Under the pieces are notes generated by a model, which saw only the letters and a list, made by a program, of their open reading frames with translations, ran no database searches and had not been told where the DNA came from. Below are positions 27,551 through 36,406 of a DNA stretch of 58,809 nucleotides, piece by piece (the first letter of the stretch is position 1; the number at the start of each line of letters is the position of its first letter). Both the position numbers and the translations under genes were made by a program. Source of the stretch: Pseudomonadota bacterium (GTDB lineage: Bacteria > Pseudomonadota > Gammaproteobacteria > Steroidobacterales > Steroidobacteraceae); the NCBI GenBank assembly GCA_023428645.1, contig JAEYXD010000155.1, positions 1-58,809 on the forward strand, given 5' to 3'.

Positions 27551-30163
27551 ATGAACACCGCATATCGCAAGCGCCTGCCGGGCACCGAGCTCGACTATTT
27601 CGACGCGCGCGCCGCCGTCGACGCACTTCGGCCGGGCGCGTACGACGAGCTGCCGTACACCTCGCGCGTGCTGGCCGAGAATCTCGTCCGTCGCTGCGAT
27701 CCCGCGACGCTGGCCGACTCGCTGCGGCAGCTCATCGAGCGCAAGCGCGAGCTGGATTTCCCGTGGTTTCCGGCCCGCGTCGTGTGTCACGACATTCTCG
27801 GCCAGACGGCACTGGTCGATCTCGCCGGCCTGCGCGACGCGATCGCGGCGCGTGGCGGTGATCCGGCGAAGGTCAATCCGGTCGTTCCCGTCCAATTGAT
27901 CGTCGATCATTCGCTCGCGGTCGAGTACGGCGGCTTCGACAAGGATGCGTTCGCGAAGAACCGCAGCATCGAAGACCGCCGCAATGACGACCGCTTCCAT
28001 TTCATCGACTGGACGAAGCAGGCGTTCGAGAACGTCGACGTCATTCCGCCGGGCAACGGCATCATGCATCAGATCAATCTGGAGCGAATGTCGCCCGTCA
28101 TCCACGCGCAAGACGGCGTCGCGTTCCCGGACACGCTCGTGGGCACCGACAGCCATACGCCGCACGTCGATGCGCTCGGCGTGATCGCGATCGGCGTCGG
28201 CGGCCTGGAAGCCGAGAACGTGATGCTCGGGCGGGCCTCCTGGATGCGCTTGCCGGAGATCGTCGCAGTCGAGCTGTCGGGCAAGCCGCAGGCGGGCATC
28301 ACCGCGACGGACGTCGTGCTCGCGCTGACCGAATTCCTGCGCAAGGAACGTGTGGTGGGGGCGTATCTCGAGTTTCGCGGCGAGGGTGCTGCCGCGCTGA
28401 CGCTCGGCGATCGCGCGACGATCTCGAACATGGCGCCGGAGTACGGCGCGACGGCGGCGATGTTTTTCATCGATGGCCAGACGCTCGACTATCTCAGGCT
28501 CACGGGCCGCGACGATGCGCAAGTGCGGCTCGTCGAAACGTACGCGAAGCACACGGGGCTGTGGGCCGACGAGCTGGCGACCGCGCGTTACGAGCGCGTG
28601 CTGCGCTTCGACCTGTCGGCGGTCGTGCGCAACATGGCGGGTCCTTCGAACCCGCACAAGCGGCTGCCGACGTCCGCGTTGGCGGAGCGCGGCATCGCGG
28701 GAACGTGGCGCGAGGAGCCGGGCAAGATGCCCGACGGCGCCGTCATCATCGCCGCGATCACTTCCTGCACGAACACCAGCAATCCGCGCAATGTGATCGC
28801 GGCCGGGCTGCTCGCGCGCAATGCGAATGCGCGCGGCCTGACGCGCAAGCCGTGGGTGAAGAGCTCGCTCGCGCCGGGCTCGAAGGCCGTGCAGCTGTAC
28901 CTGGAAGAAGCAGGCCTGTTGCCCGAGCTCGAGAAGCTCGGCTTCGGCATCGTCGCGTTCGCGTGCACGACCTGCAACGGCATGAGCGGCGCGCTCGAGC
29001 CGCGGATTCAGCAGGAGATCATCGAGCGCGATCTGTACGCGACCGCGGTGCTCTCCGGCAATCGCAATTTCGACGGCCGCATCCATCCGTACGCGAAGCA
29101 GGCGTTCCTCGCCTCGCCGCCGCTCGTCATCGCCTATGCGATCGCCGGCACGATTCGCTTCGACATCGAGAAGGACGCGCTCGGCGTCGATGCGGATGGC
29201 AAGCCGATCACGCTCAAGGATCTCTGGCCGTCCGACGCGGAGATCGACGCCGTCGTCGCCGCGTGCGTGAAGCCTGCGCAATTCCGTGCCGTCTACGAGC
29301 CGATGTTCGCGGTCAAGCCGGCGAGCGCGCGCAAGGTGAGCCCGTTGTATCCGTGGCGGCCGCGCAGCACGTACATCCGCCGCCCGCCGTATTGGGACAA
29401 GGAAGGCCAGGGCGCGTTGGCGGCGCGCGAGCGCACACTGCGCGGCATGCGGCCGCTGGCTGTGCTCGGCGACAACATCACGACCGATCACTTGTCGCCG
29501 TCGAACGCGATCCTGCCGGACAGCGCCGCGGGCGAATACCTGCGGCAGATGGGCGTGCCCGAGGAGGACTACAACTCTTACGCGACCCATCGAGGCGATC
29601 ACCTGACCGCGCAGCGCGCGACCTTCGCGAATCCCACGCTCGTGAATGAAATGGCGGTCGTGAACGGGGCCGTGCAGAAGGGGTCGCTGGCGCGCATCGA
29701 GCCGGACGGCGTGATCGTGCGCATGTGGGACGCGATCGAAACGTACATGGAGCGGCAGCAACCGCTCATCATCATCGCGGGCGCCGACTACGGTCAGGGC
29801 TCATCGCGCGACTGGGCCGCGAAAGGCGTGCGCCTGGCCGGCGTGGAAGCGATCGTCGCGGAGGGCTTCGAGCGCATTCATCGCACGAACCTGATCGGCA
29901 TGGGCGTGCTGCCGCTCGAGTTCCGCGCCGGCGAGAGTCGCAAGACGTTCGCGATCGACGGCACCGAGACGTACGACGTCGTCGGCCAGATCACGCCGCG
30001 CGCGACGCTCACGCTCGTCATCCATCGCACGAGCGGCGAGCGCGTCGAAGTGCCCGTTACGTGTCGTCTCGACACGGCGGAGGAAGTGTCGATCTACGCG
30101 GCCGGCGGCGTGCTGCAGAGATTCGCACAGGACTTTCTGGAAGCGGCCGCGACCGCGGGTTGA
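27551..30163 (+). CDS. acnD: Fe/S-dependent 2-methylcitrate dehydratase
   Basis: AcnD is an aconitase-type enzyme that dehydrates 2-methylcitrate and, with PrpF, replaces PrpD. The 870 residues are normal for the family. The 4Fe-4S cluster cysteines are C406 (SCTNTSNPR), C472 and C475 (ACTTCNGMSG). The C-terminal swivel domain has GADYGQGSSRDWAAKG. ATG 27551 is seven bases after the prpC stop. The long opposite-strand open frame covering this gene is a GC-rich shadow. Confidence 0.95.
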   Translation: MNTAYRKRLPGTELDYFDARAAVDALRPGAYDELPYTSRVLAENLVRRCDPATLADSLRQLIERKRELDFPWFPARVVCHDILGQTALVDLAGLRDAIAARGGDPAKVNPVVPVQLIVDHSLAVEYGGFDKDAFAKNRSIEDRRNDDRFHFIDWTKQAFENVDVIPPGNGIMHQINLERMSPVIHAQDGVAFPDTLVGTDSHTPHVDALGVIAIGVGGLEAENVMLGRASWMRLPEIVAVELSGKPQAGITATDVVLALTEFLRKERVVGAYLEFRGEGAAALTLGDRATISNMAPEYGATAAMFFIDGQTLDYLRLTGRDDAQVRLVETYAKHTGLWADELATARYERVLRFDLSAVVRNMAGPSNPHKRLPTSALAERGIAGTWREEPGKMPDGAVIIAAITSCTNTSNPRNVIAAGLLARNANARGLTRKPWVKSSLAPGSKAVQLYLEEAGLLPELEKLGFGIVAFACTTCNGMSGALEPRIQQEIIERDLYATAVLSGNRNFDGRIHPYAKQAFLASPPLVIAYAIAGTIRFDIEKDALGVDADGKPITLKDLWPSDAEIDAVVAACVKPAQFRAVYEPMFAVKPASARKVSPLYPWRPRSTYIRRPPYWDKEGQGALAARERTLRGMRPLAVLGDNITTDHLSPSNAILPDSAAGEYLRQMGVPEEDYNSYATHRGDHLTAQRATFANPTLVNEMAVVNGAVQKGSLARIEPDGVIVRMWDAIETYMERQQPLIIIAGADYGQGSSRDWAAKGVRLAGVEAIVAEGFERIHRTNLIGMGVLPLEFRAGESRKTFAIDGTETYDVVGQITPRATLTLVIHRTSGERVEVPVTCRLDTAEEVSIYAAGGVLQRFAQDFLEAAATAG

Positions 30164-30176
30164 GCCAGGGCTGTTC

Positions 30177-31373
30177 ATGTCTCACGCACCACAGATCAAG
30201 ATCCCCGCGACCTACATGCGCGGCGGCACGAGCAAGGGCGTCTTCTTTCGACTCACGGACTTGCCGCCGTCGGCACGTCAGCCGGGCGCCGCTCGCGATG
30301 CGCTGCTGCTGCGGGTGATCGGCAGCCCCGATCCTTACGGCAAGCAGATCGATGGCATGGGCGGCGCGACCTCGAGCACGAGCAAGACCGTGATCCTGTG
30401 CAAGAGCGACAAGCCCGATCACGACGTCGACTACTTGTTCGGCCAGGTCTCGATCGACACGGCCTTCGTCGACTGGAGCGGCAATTGCGGCAACTTGTCC
30501 GCCGCCGTCGGGCCGTTCGCGATCGAGAACGGTCTGGTCGATGCGAGCCGCGTCCCGCGCGACGGCGTCGCGACCGTGCGGATCTGGCAGCAGAACATCG
30601 GCAAGACGATCGTCGCGCGCGTGCCGGTCACGAACGGCCGCGTGCAGGAGACCGGCGACTTCGAGCTCGACGGCGTGACGTTTCCCGCCGCGGAGATCCA
30701 GCTCGAGTTCATGGACCCGGCCGCGGAAGAAGAGGGCGCTGGCGGCGCGATGTTTCCGACCGGCAACCTCGTTGATCGGCTCGACGTGCCGGGCATCGGC
30801 ACGCTCGAGGCGACGCTGATCAATGCCGGTATTCCGACGATCTTCGTCAAGGCCGACGCGCTCGGTTACCGCGGCACCGAGCTGCAGGATGCGATCAACG
30901 GCGATCCTAAGGCGCTCGCGATGTTCGAGACGATCCGCGCGCAGGGCGCTCTGCGCATGGGCTTGATTCGACATCTGGAGGACGCCGCGACGCGTCAGCA
31001 CACACCGAAGGTGGCTTTCGTCGCGCCGCCCGCCGACTACGTCGCCGCGAGCGGCAAGCACGTGCGAGCGAGCGACATCGATCTGCTCGTGCGGGCCCTG
31101 TCGATGGGCAAGCTGCATCACGCGATGATGGGCACCGCCGCCGTGGCGATCGGCACCGCGGCGGCGATTCCTGGCACGCTCGTGAGCCTCGCCGCGGGCG
31201 GGCGCGCGCGCGACGCCGTTCGTTTCGGTCATCCGTCGGGCACATTGCGCGTCGGCGCCGAGGCGAGAGAGGTGAATGGCGCGTGGATCGTGACGAAGGC
31301 GGTCATGAGCCGCAGCGCGCGCGTATTGATGGAAGGCTACGTGCGCGTGCCGCCTGACGGCGCCGTTCTCTAG
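30177..31373 (+). CDS. prpF: PrpF, 2-methylaconitate cis-trans isomerase
   Basis: PrpF isomerises the 2-methylaconitate made by AcnD so that it can be hydrated to 2-methylisocitrate. The 398 residues fit the family and the diaminopimelate-epimerase-like fold: PATYMRGGTSKGVFF opens the protein, DWSGNCGNLSAAVGPFAIE follows, and SMGKLHHAMMGTAAVAIGTAA lies near the end. It is the last gene of the prp operon, 13 bases after acnD. No prpD or prpE is present, so propionyl-CoA must be made elsewhere. Confidence 0.94.
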   Translation: MSHAPQIKIPATYMRGGTSKGVFFRLTDLPPSARQPGAARDALLLRVIGSPDPYGKQIDGMGGATSSTSKTVILCKSDKPDHDVDYLFGQVSIDTAFVDWSGNCGNLSAAVGPFAIENGLVDASRVPRDGVATVRIWQQNIGKTIVARVPVTNGRVQETGDFELDGVTFPAAEIQLEFMDPAAEEEGAGGAMFPTGNLVDRLDVPGIGTLEATLINAGIPTIFVKADALGYRGTELQDAINGDPKALAMFETIRAQGALRMGLIRHLEDAATRQHTPKVAFVAPPADYVAASGKHVRASDIDLLVRALSMGKLHHAMMGTAAVAIGTAAAIPGTLVSLAAGGRARDAVRFGHPSGTLRVGAEAREVNGAWIVTKAVMSRSARVLMEGYVRVPPDGAVL

Positions 31374-31401
31374 GCGCAGCGCGCCGCGCAGCGAGCGCGG
31401 C

Positions 31402-31737
31402 TCAGAACACTTCGCCGCGCGAGATGCGGCGCGCGAACTCGAGCAGGCCCTCACCCAGTTCGCCGAACTGTGCGTAGCGCGCGTCGCGTGTCTCGCCGCG
31501 CCGCCAGCGCGCGTGCAGCTGTTGAAAAATCACGGCCGTACGCAGCTGCGCGAGCACGCGATGGAAGCGAAAGCGCCCGAGGTCCCGGCCGAGCGCCGCG
31601 GCGTACCGTCGCGCCGAGGCCTCGCGCGTCGGAAAGCCTGCGTTCGCGGTGGGCATCTGCGCCATGAGGTGCATCGCGGGCGGATCGTCCCGCGGTCTGT
31701 CGAGCAGCGAAGCTCGGCAGGTCGGTCGCGCGGTTTT
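31402..31737 (-). pseudogene. C-terminal remnant of an APH/ACAD10-type phosphotransferase
   Basis: The readable protein, about 112 residues after an in-frame stop at 31738-31740, carries GFPTREASARRYAAALGRDL then FHRVLAQLRTAVIFQQLHARW. This resembles the C-terminal helical end of aminoglycoside-phosphotransferase-like (ACAD10/11-type) proteins of ~350 residues. The kinase core with its HGD and DFG-type motifs is absent, and no neighbouring frame supplies it. A start at ATG 31674 would give only 90 residues. I read it as a truncated remnant, though it may still be expressed as a small protein. Confidence 0.5.
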
Positions 31738-31831
31738 TCACCGTATGCGCGGATCCGTACGTCTTCGGAAACTTTGCTGACCCACGGAGGTTCCTTTCCT
31801 CGTCATCCTCGAAGCGTGCTCAATCGGCAAC

Positions 31832-32443
31832 ATGCCTCGCAACAAGCCAGGTCAACGACGGCGGGTCACCGCGCTCATCATTCTGGACATGCTGTCGGAG
31901 TTTGAATTTCCCGACGGCCCCGCCGTGAAAGCGGCGGCGCTCAGAATCGCAAAACCCATTGCCGGCCTTCGCGACCGCGCCCGCCGCGCCGGAGTGCCGG
32001 TCATCTACGTGAACGACACCGGGTGTCAGTGGGAGTCGGATCAGCGCGCATTCCTGCAGCGCTGTCTTGCTGGGCCGGGGGGCGCGATCGCGGCCCTGTT
32101 GCGGCCGGACGAGGGCGACTTCTTCGTCTTCAAGCCGCGGCATTCGGCGTTCTATGGAACGCCATTGGATGAGTTGCTGCAGACACTCGGCGTGCAGCAT
32201 CTCGTGCTGACGGGAACGAGCAGTCACCAATGCGTGCTGCTGACGGCAAGCGACGCGCACATCCGCGGATTCGATGTGACGGTCGCCAGCGACGGCATCG
32301 CGGCCGCGGACGCCGCCGCGACCCGCCATGCCGTCTACATCCTCGAGAACGGCTTGCAGGCCAGCGTCAGGCCTTCGCGGCGCATCTCGTTCCCCCGCAG
32401 CACGCGACGCGGCGGTCGAGGCGGGCGTGATGGCGGAAGGTGA
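31832..32443 (+). CDS. Isochorismatase-like cysteine hydrolase
   Basis: This protein has 203 residues and the three catalytic positions of the isochorismatase-like fold: Asp19 (ALIILDML), Lys101 (FVFKPRHSAFYGT) and Cys134 (TSSHQCVLLTA). Such enzymes hydrolyse amides, carbamates or isochorismate; the SHQC form around the cysteine does not identify the substrate. The last ~20 residues are a basic Gly/Arg tail (RRGGRGGRDGGR) that reads into the recQ start and is probably outside the fold. It overlaps recQ by 14 bases, so the two genes are translationally coupled. Confidence 0.85.
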   Translation: MPRNKPGQRRRVTALIILDMLSEFEFPDGPAVKAAALRIAKPIAGLRDRARRAGVPVIYVNDTGCQWESDQRAFLQRCLAGPGGAIAALLRPDEGDFFVFKPRHSAFYGTPLDELLQTLGVQHLVLTGTSSHQCVLLTASDAHIRGFDVTVASDGIAAADAAATRHAVYILENGLQASVRPSRRISFPRSTRRGGRGGRDGGR

Positions 32444-33911
32444 GCTCGCGCCGGGCGACCGCTTTTCCTGGGCGGATCTGCGTGACGAAGCGCGGCGGCG
32501 TTTCGGCATCACCCGATTCCGGCCGGGCCAGCGGGAGTTGATCGAGACCATCATGTCGGGCCGCAACGCGCTCGGCATTCTGCCGACGGGTGCAGGCAAG
32601 TCGCTCTGTTTTCAACTTCCCGCGCTGCTGCTGAAAGGCACGGTCGTCGTCGTCTCCCCGTTGATCGCACTGATGCAGGATCAGCAGGACCACCTCGCCG
32701 AGGCGCTGATCGAGACGGCGCGGCTGGACTCGACGGTGCCGGAGTCGGCGCAGGCGCAGCAGGAGCGCGAAGTTCGCCAAGGTCTGTACGACATCGTGTT
32801 GGTGACGCCCGAGCGGCTGCAGAATCCGGCGAATCGCGAGCCGCTGCGCCGGCGCGAAGTAGCGCTGTTCGTCGTCGACGAAGCCCATTGCATCTCGCAG
32901 TGGGGGCATGACTTCCGTCCCGCCTATCTGGAGTTGCGACATGCGATCGAGGAGCTCGGGCGGCCGCCGGTGCTCGCGCTCACGGCGACGGCGCCGCCGG
33001 ATCTCATCGATGACATTCGCGCGCGACTCAACATCGAGGACGCTCGCGTCATTCAGACCGGCATCGAGCGTACGAACCTGTTCTTCGAGACTCGGCGCAC
33101 GGTCAACCGCGAGGAGAAAGAGCGCGCGCTGCTCGCAATCCTCCGCGAAACGCCCGGAAGCGGCATCGTCTACGTCGCCACGATCAAGCGCGTCGAGGAG
33201 ATCCATGCCTGGCTCGCCGCGCAGGACATCTCCTGCGCGCGCTATCACGGCCAGCTGAGCAAGCGCGAACGGGAAGCCGCGCAGGAGCGCTTCATGTCCG
33301 GGGTGTCGCGCGTGATGGTCGCGACGAATGCGTTCGGACTGGGCGTCGACAAGCCCGACGTGCGCTTCGTCGTGCACTGGCATTTCCCCGGCTCGGTGGA
33401 GAGCTACTACCAGGAGGCCGGCCGCGCGGGACGCGACGGCGAGCCCGCGCTGTGCTCGCTGTTCTATCGACTGGAGGACAAGCGGATTCGCAGCTTTTTC
33501 CTCGGCGGAAAACAGCCGAGCCAGGCCGACGTGGTCGCGCTCGTGCGCGTGCTCGCCGGCGCCGAGGAGGGGACGACGTTCGCGAAGACGGAGCTCGCGA
33601 AGGCGAGCGGGCTCAGCGTGCGCCGGGTGACGGTGCTCGTCGCCGCACTCGAGGAATTGGAGGTGGTGACGCGTGTGCGCCAGCGCCTGAAGTTGCGGCG
33701 CATGCTGCGCGGACAGGAGCTCGAGCGCTTCATCGACAGTTTCGAGGCGCAACGCGCCGCCGAGCGCGACCGATTGTGCGCGATGATGCGATACGGCGAG
33801 CTCGGTTCGTGCCGCATGCAGTTCCTAAGGGCGTATTTCGGCGAGCCGGCCGACGAGCCGTGCGGACACTGCGACAACTGCAAGCACCCGCCCGAGGTGC
33901 TCGCGGGCTGA
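32430..33911 (+). CDS. recQ: RecQ-type ATP-dependent DNA helicase, short form without HRDC
   Basis: This DNA repair and recombination helicase has 493 residues. Motif I is GILPTGAGKSLCFQLP, motif II is VVDEAHCISQWGHDFR, motif V/VI region reads ATNAFGLGVDKPDVRFV then QEAGRAGRDG. After the helicase core comes the zinc-binding part of the RQC region, with four cysteines (LGSCRMQFL and CGHCDNC). The chain ends right after this, so the winged helix and HRDC domain of E. coli RecQ (about 610 residues) are missing. ATG 32430 overlaps the isochorismatase-like gene. Confidence 0.92.
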   Translation: MAEGELAPGDRFSWADLRDEARRRFGITRFRPGQRELIETIMSGRNALGILPTGAGKSLCFQLPALLLKGTVVVVSPLIALMQDQQDHLAEALIETARLDSTVPESAQAQQEREVRQGLYDIVLVTPERLQNPANREPLRRREVALFVVDEAHCISQWGHDFRPAYLELRHAIEELGRPPVLALTATAPPDLIDDIRARLNIEDARVIQTGIERTNLFFETRRTVNREEKERALLAILRETPGSGIVYVATIKRVEEIHAWLAAQDISCARYHGQLSKREREAAQERFMSGVSRVMVATNAFGLGVDKPDVRFVVHWHFPGSVESYYQEAGRAGRDGEPALCSLFYRLEDKRIRSFFLGGKQPSQADVVALVRVLAGAEEGTTFAKTELAKASGLSVRRVTVLVAALEELEVVTRVRQRLKLRRMLRGQELERFIDSFEAQRAAERDRLCAMMRYGELGSCRMQFLRAYFGEPADEPCGHCDNCKHPPEVLAG

Positions 33912-33922
33912 AGACCGCGGGC

Positions 33923-33948
33923 GGATGCCTCGTATGAGGCATCCTTTA
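33923..33948. terminator. Terminator hairpin between convergent recQ and DUF2382 genes
   Basis: GGATGCCTC at 33923-33931 pairs perfectly with GAGGCATCC at 33936-33944 around the loop GTAT, and TTTA follows. It begins 12 bases after the recQ stop and lies 12 bases from the stop of the convergent gene. The short T-run favours the recQ direction. Confidence 0.7.
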
Positions 33949-33959
33949 CCCGCGTTGGC

Positions 33960-34877
33960 TCAGCGCGGCCGCTTCTTTGATTTGCCGCCGCCGTCGTTAC
34001 GCGTGGCCGCATCTTCCCGCGTGTCGTCGATGTCGATTTCGGTTCGACGCACGGTGTCGTCGACGCTCTCGACGTGCTCGTCTTCGGTTCTGCGCACCAC
34101 GACTTCCTCTTTCACGATGGCGTCCTTGGCGATGACGGGTTCCTCGCCTCGCTCGCTCATCTCGATCGTGCGTTCCTGCAGCGGCACGTCGCCCGCGCGC
34201 ATCTCGGCTTCGGTCGCGGGGCGGCGCTCGACCACCACATGCTCTTCGCGCAAAGGCACTTCCTCATGCACGGGCTCTTCCACGATGTAGGAGCGCACGC
34301 GCACGCTGCCACGGTCCACTTCCCGTTTGCCCACTCGCAGCCGCTCCTCGACGATCGGGATGGCCTGCTCGTCGGTGGCCTTTTGCAGCGCTTCGCGTCC
34401 CATGTCGGCGGCCTTCTGCGGCGCGTCGCGCACCACCGTTCGATCGGTCGCGGCGAACCTGTCGCCTGGCGAAGGCACGCCGGCGGCCGTGTCGACGCCG
34501 AACGTCGCCGTACCGGACCAGCCCTCCGCCCGCCATTGCTCCGAGCGCTCGTCCAGATCGATCGCGTTCGATTGTTCGAGCTCATCCAGCGCGCGAGTGC
34601 TGTGCTCGTCGTCGACGCGAGCCGTCAGCAGATATCCGCCGCGACGCATGCCCTCGGAGTACAGATGCCGGTCTTCGTCGCCGACGAAGAAATCCTTGAT
34701 CGACTCCCAAACGCCCTTGTGCTCCTTGTGGACGTCGCTGCTCACGGGCGAGCTGCTGAGTTGGTGGCTGACGATGCGGACGTCGTCGTCGTTCAAGCCG
34801 ACGTTGACCAGCCGGTCGCGAGCCTGCCGGGCATCGGCCTCGGAATCGTAAATCGCAGTAATCGTTCGAGTAGTCAT
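33960..34877 (-). CDS. YsnF/AvaK-type DUF2382 stress protein
   Basis: This protein has 305 residues. The N-terminal ~110 residues resemble the general stress protein 17M-like domain (TITAIYDSEADARQARDRL). The C-terminal DUF2382 domain (~165-285) has alternating acidic and basic strands such as IVEERLRVGKREVDRG and HEEVPLREEHVVVERRP. The end is Lys/Arg-rich. These proteins are soluble, induced by stress and of unknown biochemical role. It lies six bases after a second DUF2382 gene, so the two form an operon. Confidence 0.88.
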   Translation of the reverse strand: MTTRTITAIYDSEADARQARDRLVNVGLNDDDVRIVSHQLSSSPVSSDVHKEHKGVWESIKDFFVGDEDRHLYSEGMRRGGYLLTARVDDEHSTRALDELEQSNAIDLDERSEQWRAEGWSGTATFGVDTAAGVPSPGDRFAATDRTVVRDAPQKAADMGREALQKATDEQAIPIVEERLRVGKREVDRGSVRVRSYIVEEPVHEEVPLREEHVVVERRPATEAEMRAGDVPLQERTIEMSERGEEPVIAKDAIVKEEVVVRRTEDEHVESVDDTVRRTEIDIDDTREDAATRNDGGGKSKKRPR

Positions 34878-34883
34878 AGGCTT

Positions 34884-35288
34884 TCACTTGTCTGTGTCAG
34901 GAGGTGTCACATGCTCGCCTTGCGGCGAGCGCTCGCGGTGTACGGCGACTTCGGTCGAGCGAAGCTTCACAGGGATGCTCGCGTCCTCGCTGACCTTGCG
35001 TCGGTGAACGTGCAGCTCTTCCTTAAGGAAGAGGCGCTTGCTGACGACGATACGTTCCTCGACGACCGGGATGATGACGATATCGCCGTCCTGCTTCACC
35101 GGCGGCATCGCATCCACCGGCGTATTCACCGCCACATGACGGATCTCGATCTCCTCGCGCGTAAGCGCTGCGGAGATCGTCTCCTCATGCTCCGTGATGA
35201 AAGTGTCGATTTTGACGACGCCGCGCTCCACGACCTCCTTCTCGATGCGCGCGCGCTCTTCGATCACGGGAATTCGCTGCTCTTTCAT
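34884..35288 (-). CDS. Short DUF2382 domain protein
   Basis: This protein has about 134 residues made almost entirely of one DUF2382 domain: RIPVIEERARIEKEVVERGV, then IVIIPVVEERIVVSKRLFLKEEL. It lacks the N-terminal domain of its downstream partner. I start at ATG 35288; an in-frame GTG at 35297 is possible. It leads the two-gene operon and diverges from a membrane protein gene. A GGAAC-N17-GTT pair lies just upstream. Confidence 0.82.
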   Translation of the reverse strand: MKEQRIPVIEERARIEKEVVERGVVKIDTFITEHEETISAALTREEIEIRHVAVNTPVDAMPPVKQDGDIVIIPVVEERIVVSKRLFLKEELHVHRRKVSEDASIPVKLRSTEVAVHRERSPQGEHVTPPDTDK

Positions 35289-35318
35289 TCCGCACACTCA
35301 TAGTCGCCGCGCATAACT

Positions 35319-35343
35319 AACTGTGGGTTCGACACCGAGTTCC
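35319..35343 (-). promoter_or_regulatory. Candidate ECF-type promoter for the DUF2382 pair
   Basis: On the minus strand GGAAC at 35343-35339 is followed after 17 bases by GTT at 35321-35319, about 30 bases before the ATG. GGAAC -35 elements are typical of ECF sigma factors, and GGAAC-N16/17-GTT is the general-stress pattern described in alphaproteobacteria. The host does not look alphaproteobacterial, so the assignment is weak. Confidence 0.3.
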
Positions 35344-35524
35344 GGCGGTAGCGGCATGACGCCCGGTTTATGATCGAGCCTTCACGAAAGGGCCGATCGC
35401 GTCGCGCGATTGACGACGCAACGGTAGGCGCAAAGGAGTGCGAGCGACCGCGCGGAACTACCCGGTCGATGAGTCATTGCATGGATGAATTCTGCAATCG
35501 CGCAGTCGCGTGTGAGGAGTCGAT

Positions 35525-36352
35525 ATGGCCGCCGTAGTACATGAGCACGTCGATGTGCCGCTGGAAGGTTTTCGGATTTCGTGGGGTGGTATCTGGGCCG
35601 GCGTTCTCACTGCCATGGGTACGCTGCTGTTTCTCTCGACGCTGGGCCTGGCGATCGGGATCTCCGCCGCGGACCCCAGGAATGCCGATGTCGGCGCTCT
35701 CGGCACGGGAGCGGCGATCTGGACGGGCCTGTCGCTGTTGATCGCCTTGTTCGTCGGCGGTCTTGCGGCAACGCGTCTGGGCATGGTGTTCGACAGGGCC
35801 GCCGGCGCGTTCGAAGGCGCGCTCGTCTGGGTGTTGAGCTTCCTCATCATTTTCTGGCTCGCCAGCAGCGGCGTGCGGCTCTTGACGAGCGGCATTGCCG
35901 GCGTCTTCGGCGGGGTCACGCAGACGATCACCTCCGCGGCCTCGGGAATGGGGGATCTGTCCTCCGGCGACGTGAATCAGATGATCGCCAGACTGAATGA
36001 CCCCACGACGGCGAGCACGATCGCGGCGGCGACCGGAATGCCCGAAGAGGAAGTGAGATCGTCGTTGAGCCAGCTCGCGCAGCGCGTCGAGGCCGTGCGC
36101 GACAATCCGCAGCAAGCGGCCGCGGCGGTTCGCGAAGGCACGCAACAGTTCGTCAATCGAGCGCGCGCGCAGCTTCCCGTGGTTGCCGAGCGCGCGCAGC
36201 AAGGCGCGACCAAGACCGCTTGGTACACGTTCGCGGCAATGCTGATCTCGCTCGCCGCCGCCATCGGTGGCGCCATGTTGGGCCGGCGGCGCGTCGAGGA
36301 GCGGCTCGTGCGGAGCGTGGACTCGACCGTACGGGATTCGACCGTACGCTAG
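35525..36352 (+). CDS. Membrane protein of unknown function
   Basis: This protein has 275 residues with hydrophobic segments near residues 20-50, 68-90, 100-125 and 238-258. A soluble, partly helical Gln/Ala-rich region (SLSQLAQRVEAVRDNPQQAAAAV) lies between them. The C-terminus is a short duplicated peptide, DSTVRDSTVR, encoded by a direct repeat. GAGG precedes ATG 35525. It diverges from the DUF2382 stress operon and may be co-induced with it. I do not recognise the family. Confidence 0.75.
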   Translation: MAAVVHEHVDVPLEGFRISWGGIWAGVLTAMGTLLFLSTLGLAIGISAADPRNADVGALGTGAAIWTGLSLLIALFVGGLAATRLGMVFDRAAGAFEGALVWVLSFLIIFWLASSGVRLLTSGIAGVFGGVTQTITSAASGMGDLSSGDVNQMIARLNDPTTASTIAAATGMPEEEVRSSLSQLAQRVEAVRDNPQQAAAAVREGTQQFVNRARAQLPVVAERAQQGATKTAWYTFAAMLISLAAAIGGAMLGRRRVEERLVRSVDSTVRDSTVR

Positions 36353-36406
36353 CGTTCGCACACCGAGGCTGCGGCAGAACTGCAACCGTCGTGACGCAGC
36401 CGTCGT

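Noticed and set aside
27473..29761. Minus-strand open frame of about 760 codons opposite acnD
   Set aside because: Composition is that of a GC-rich shadow frame; acnD with intact iron-sulfur cysteines occupies the plus strand.
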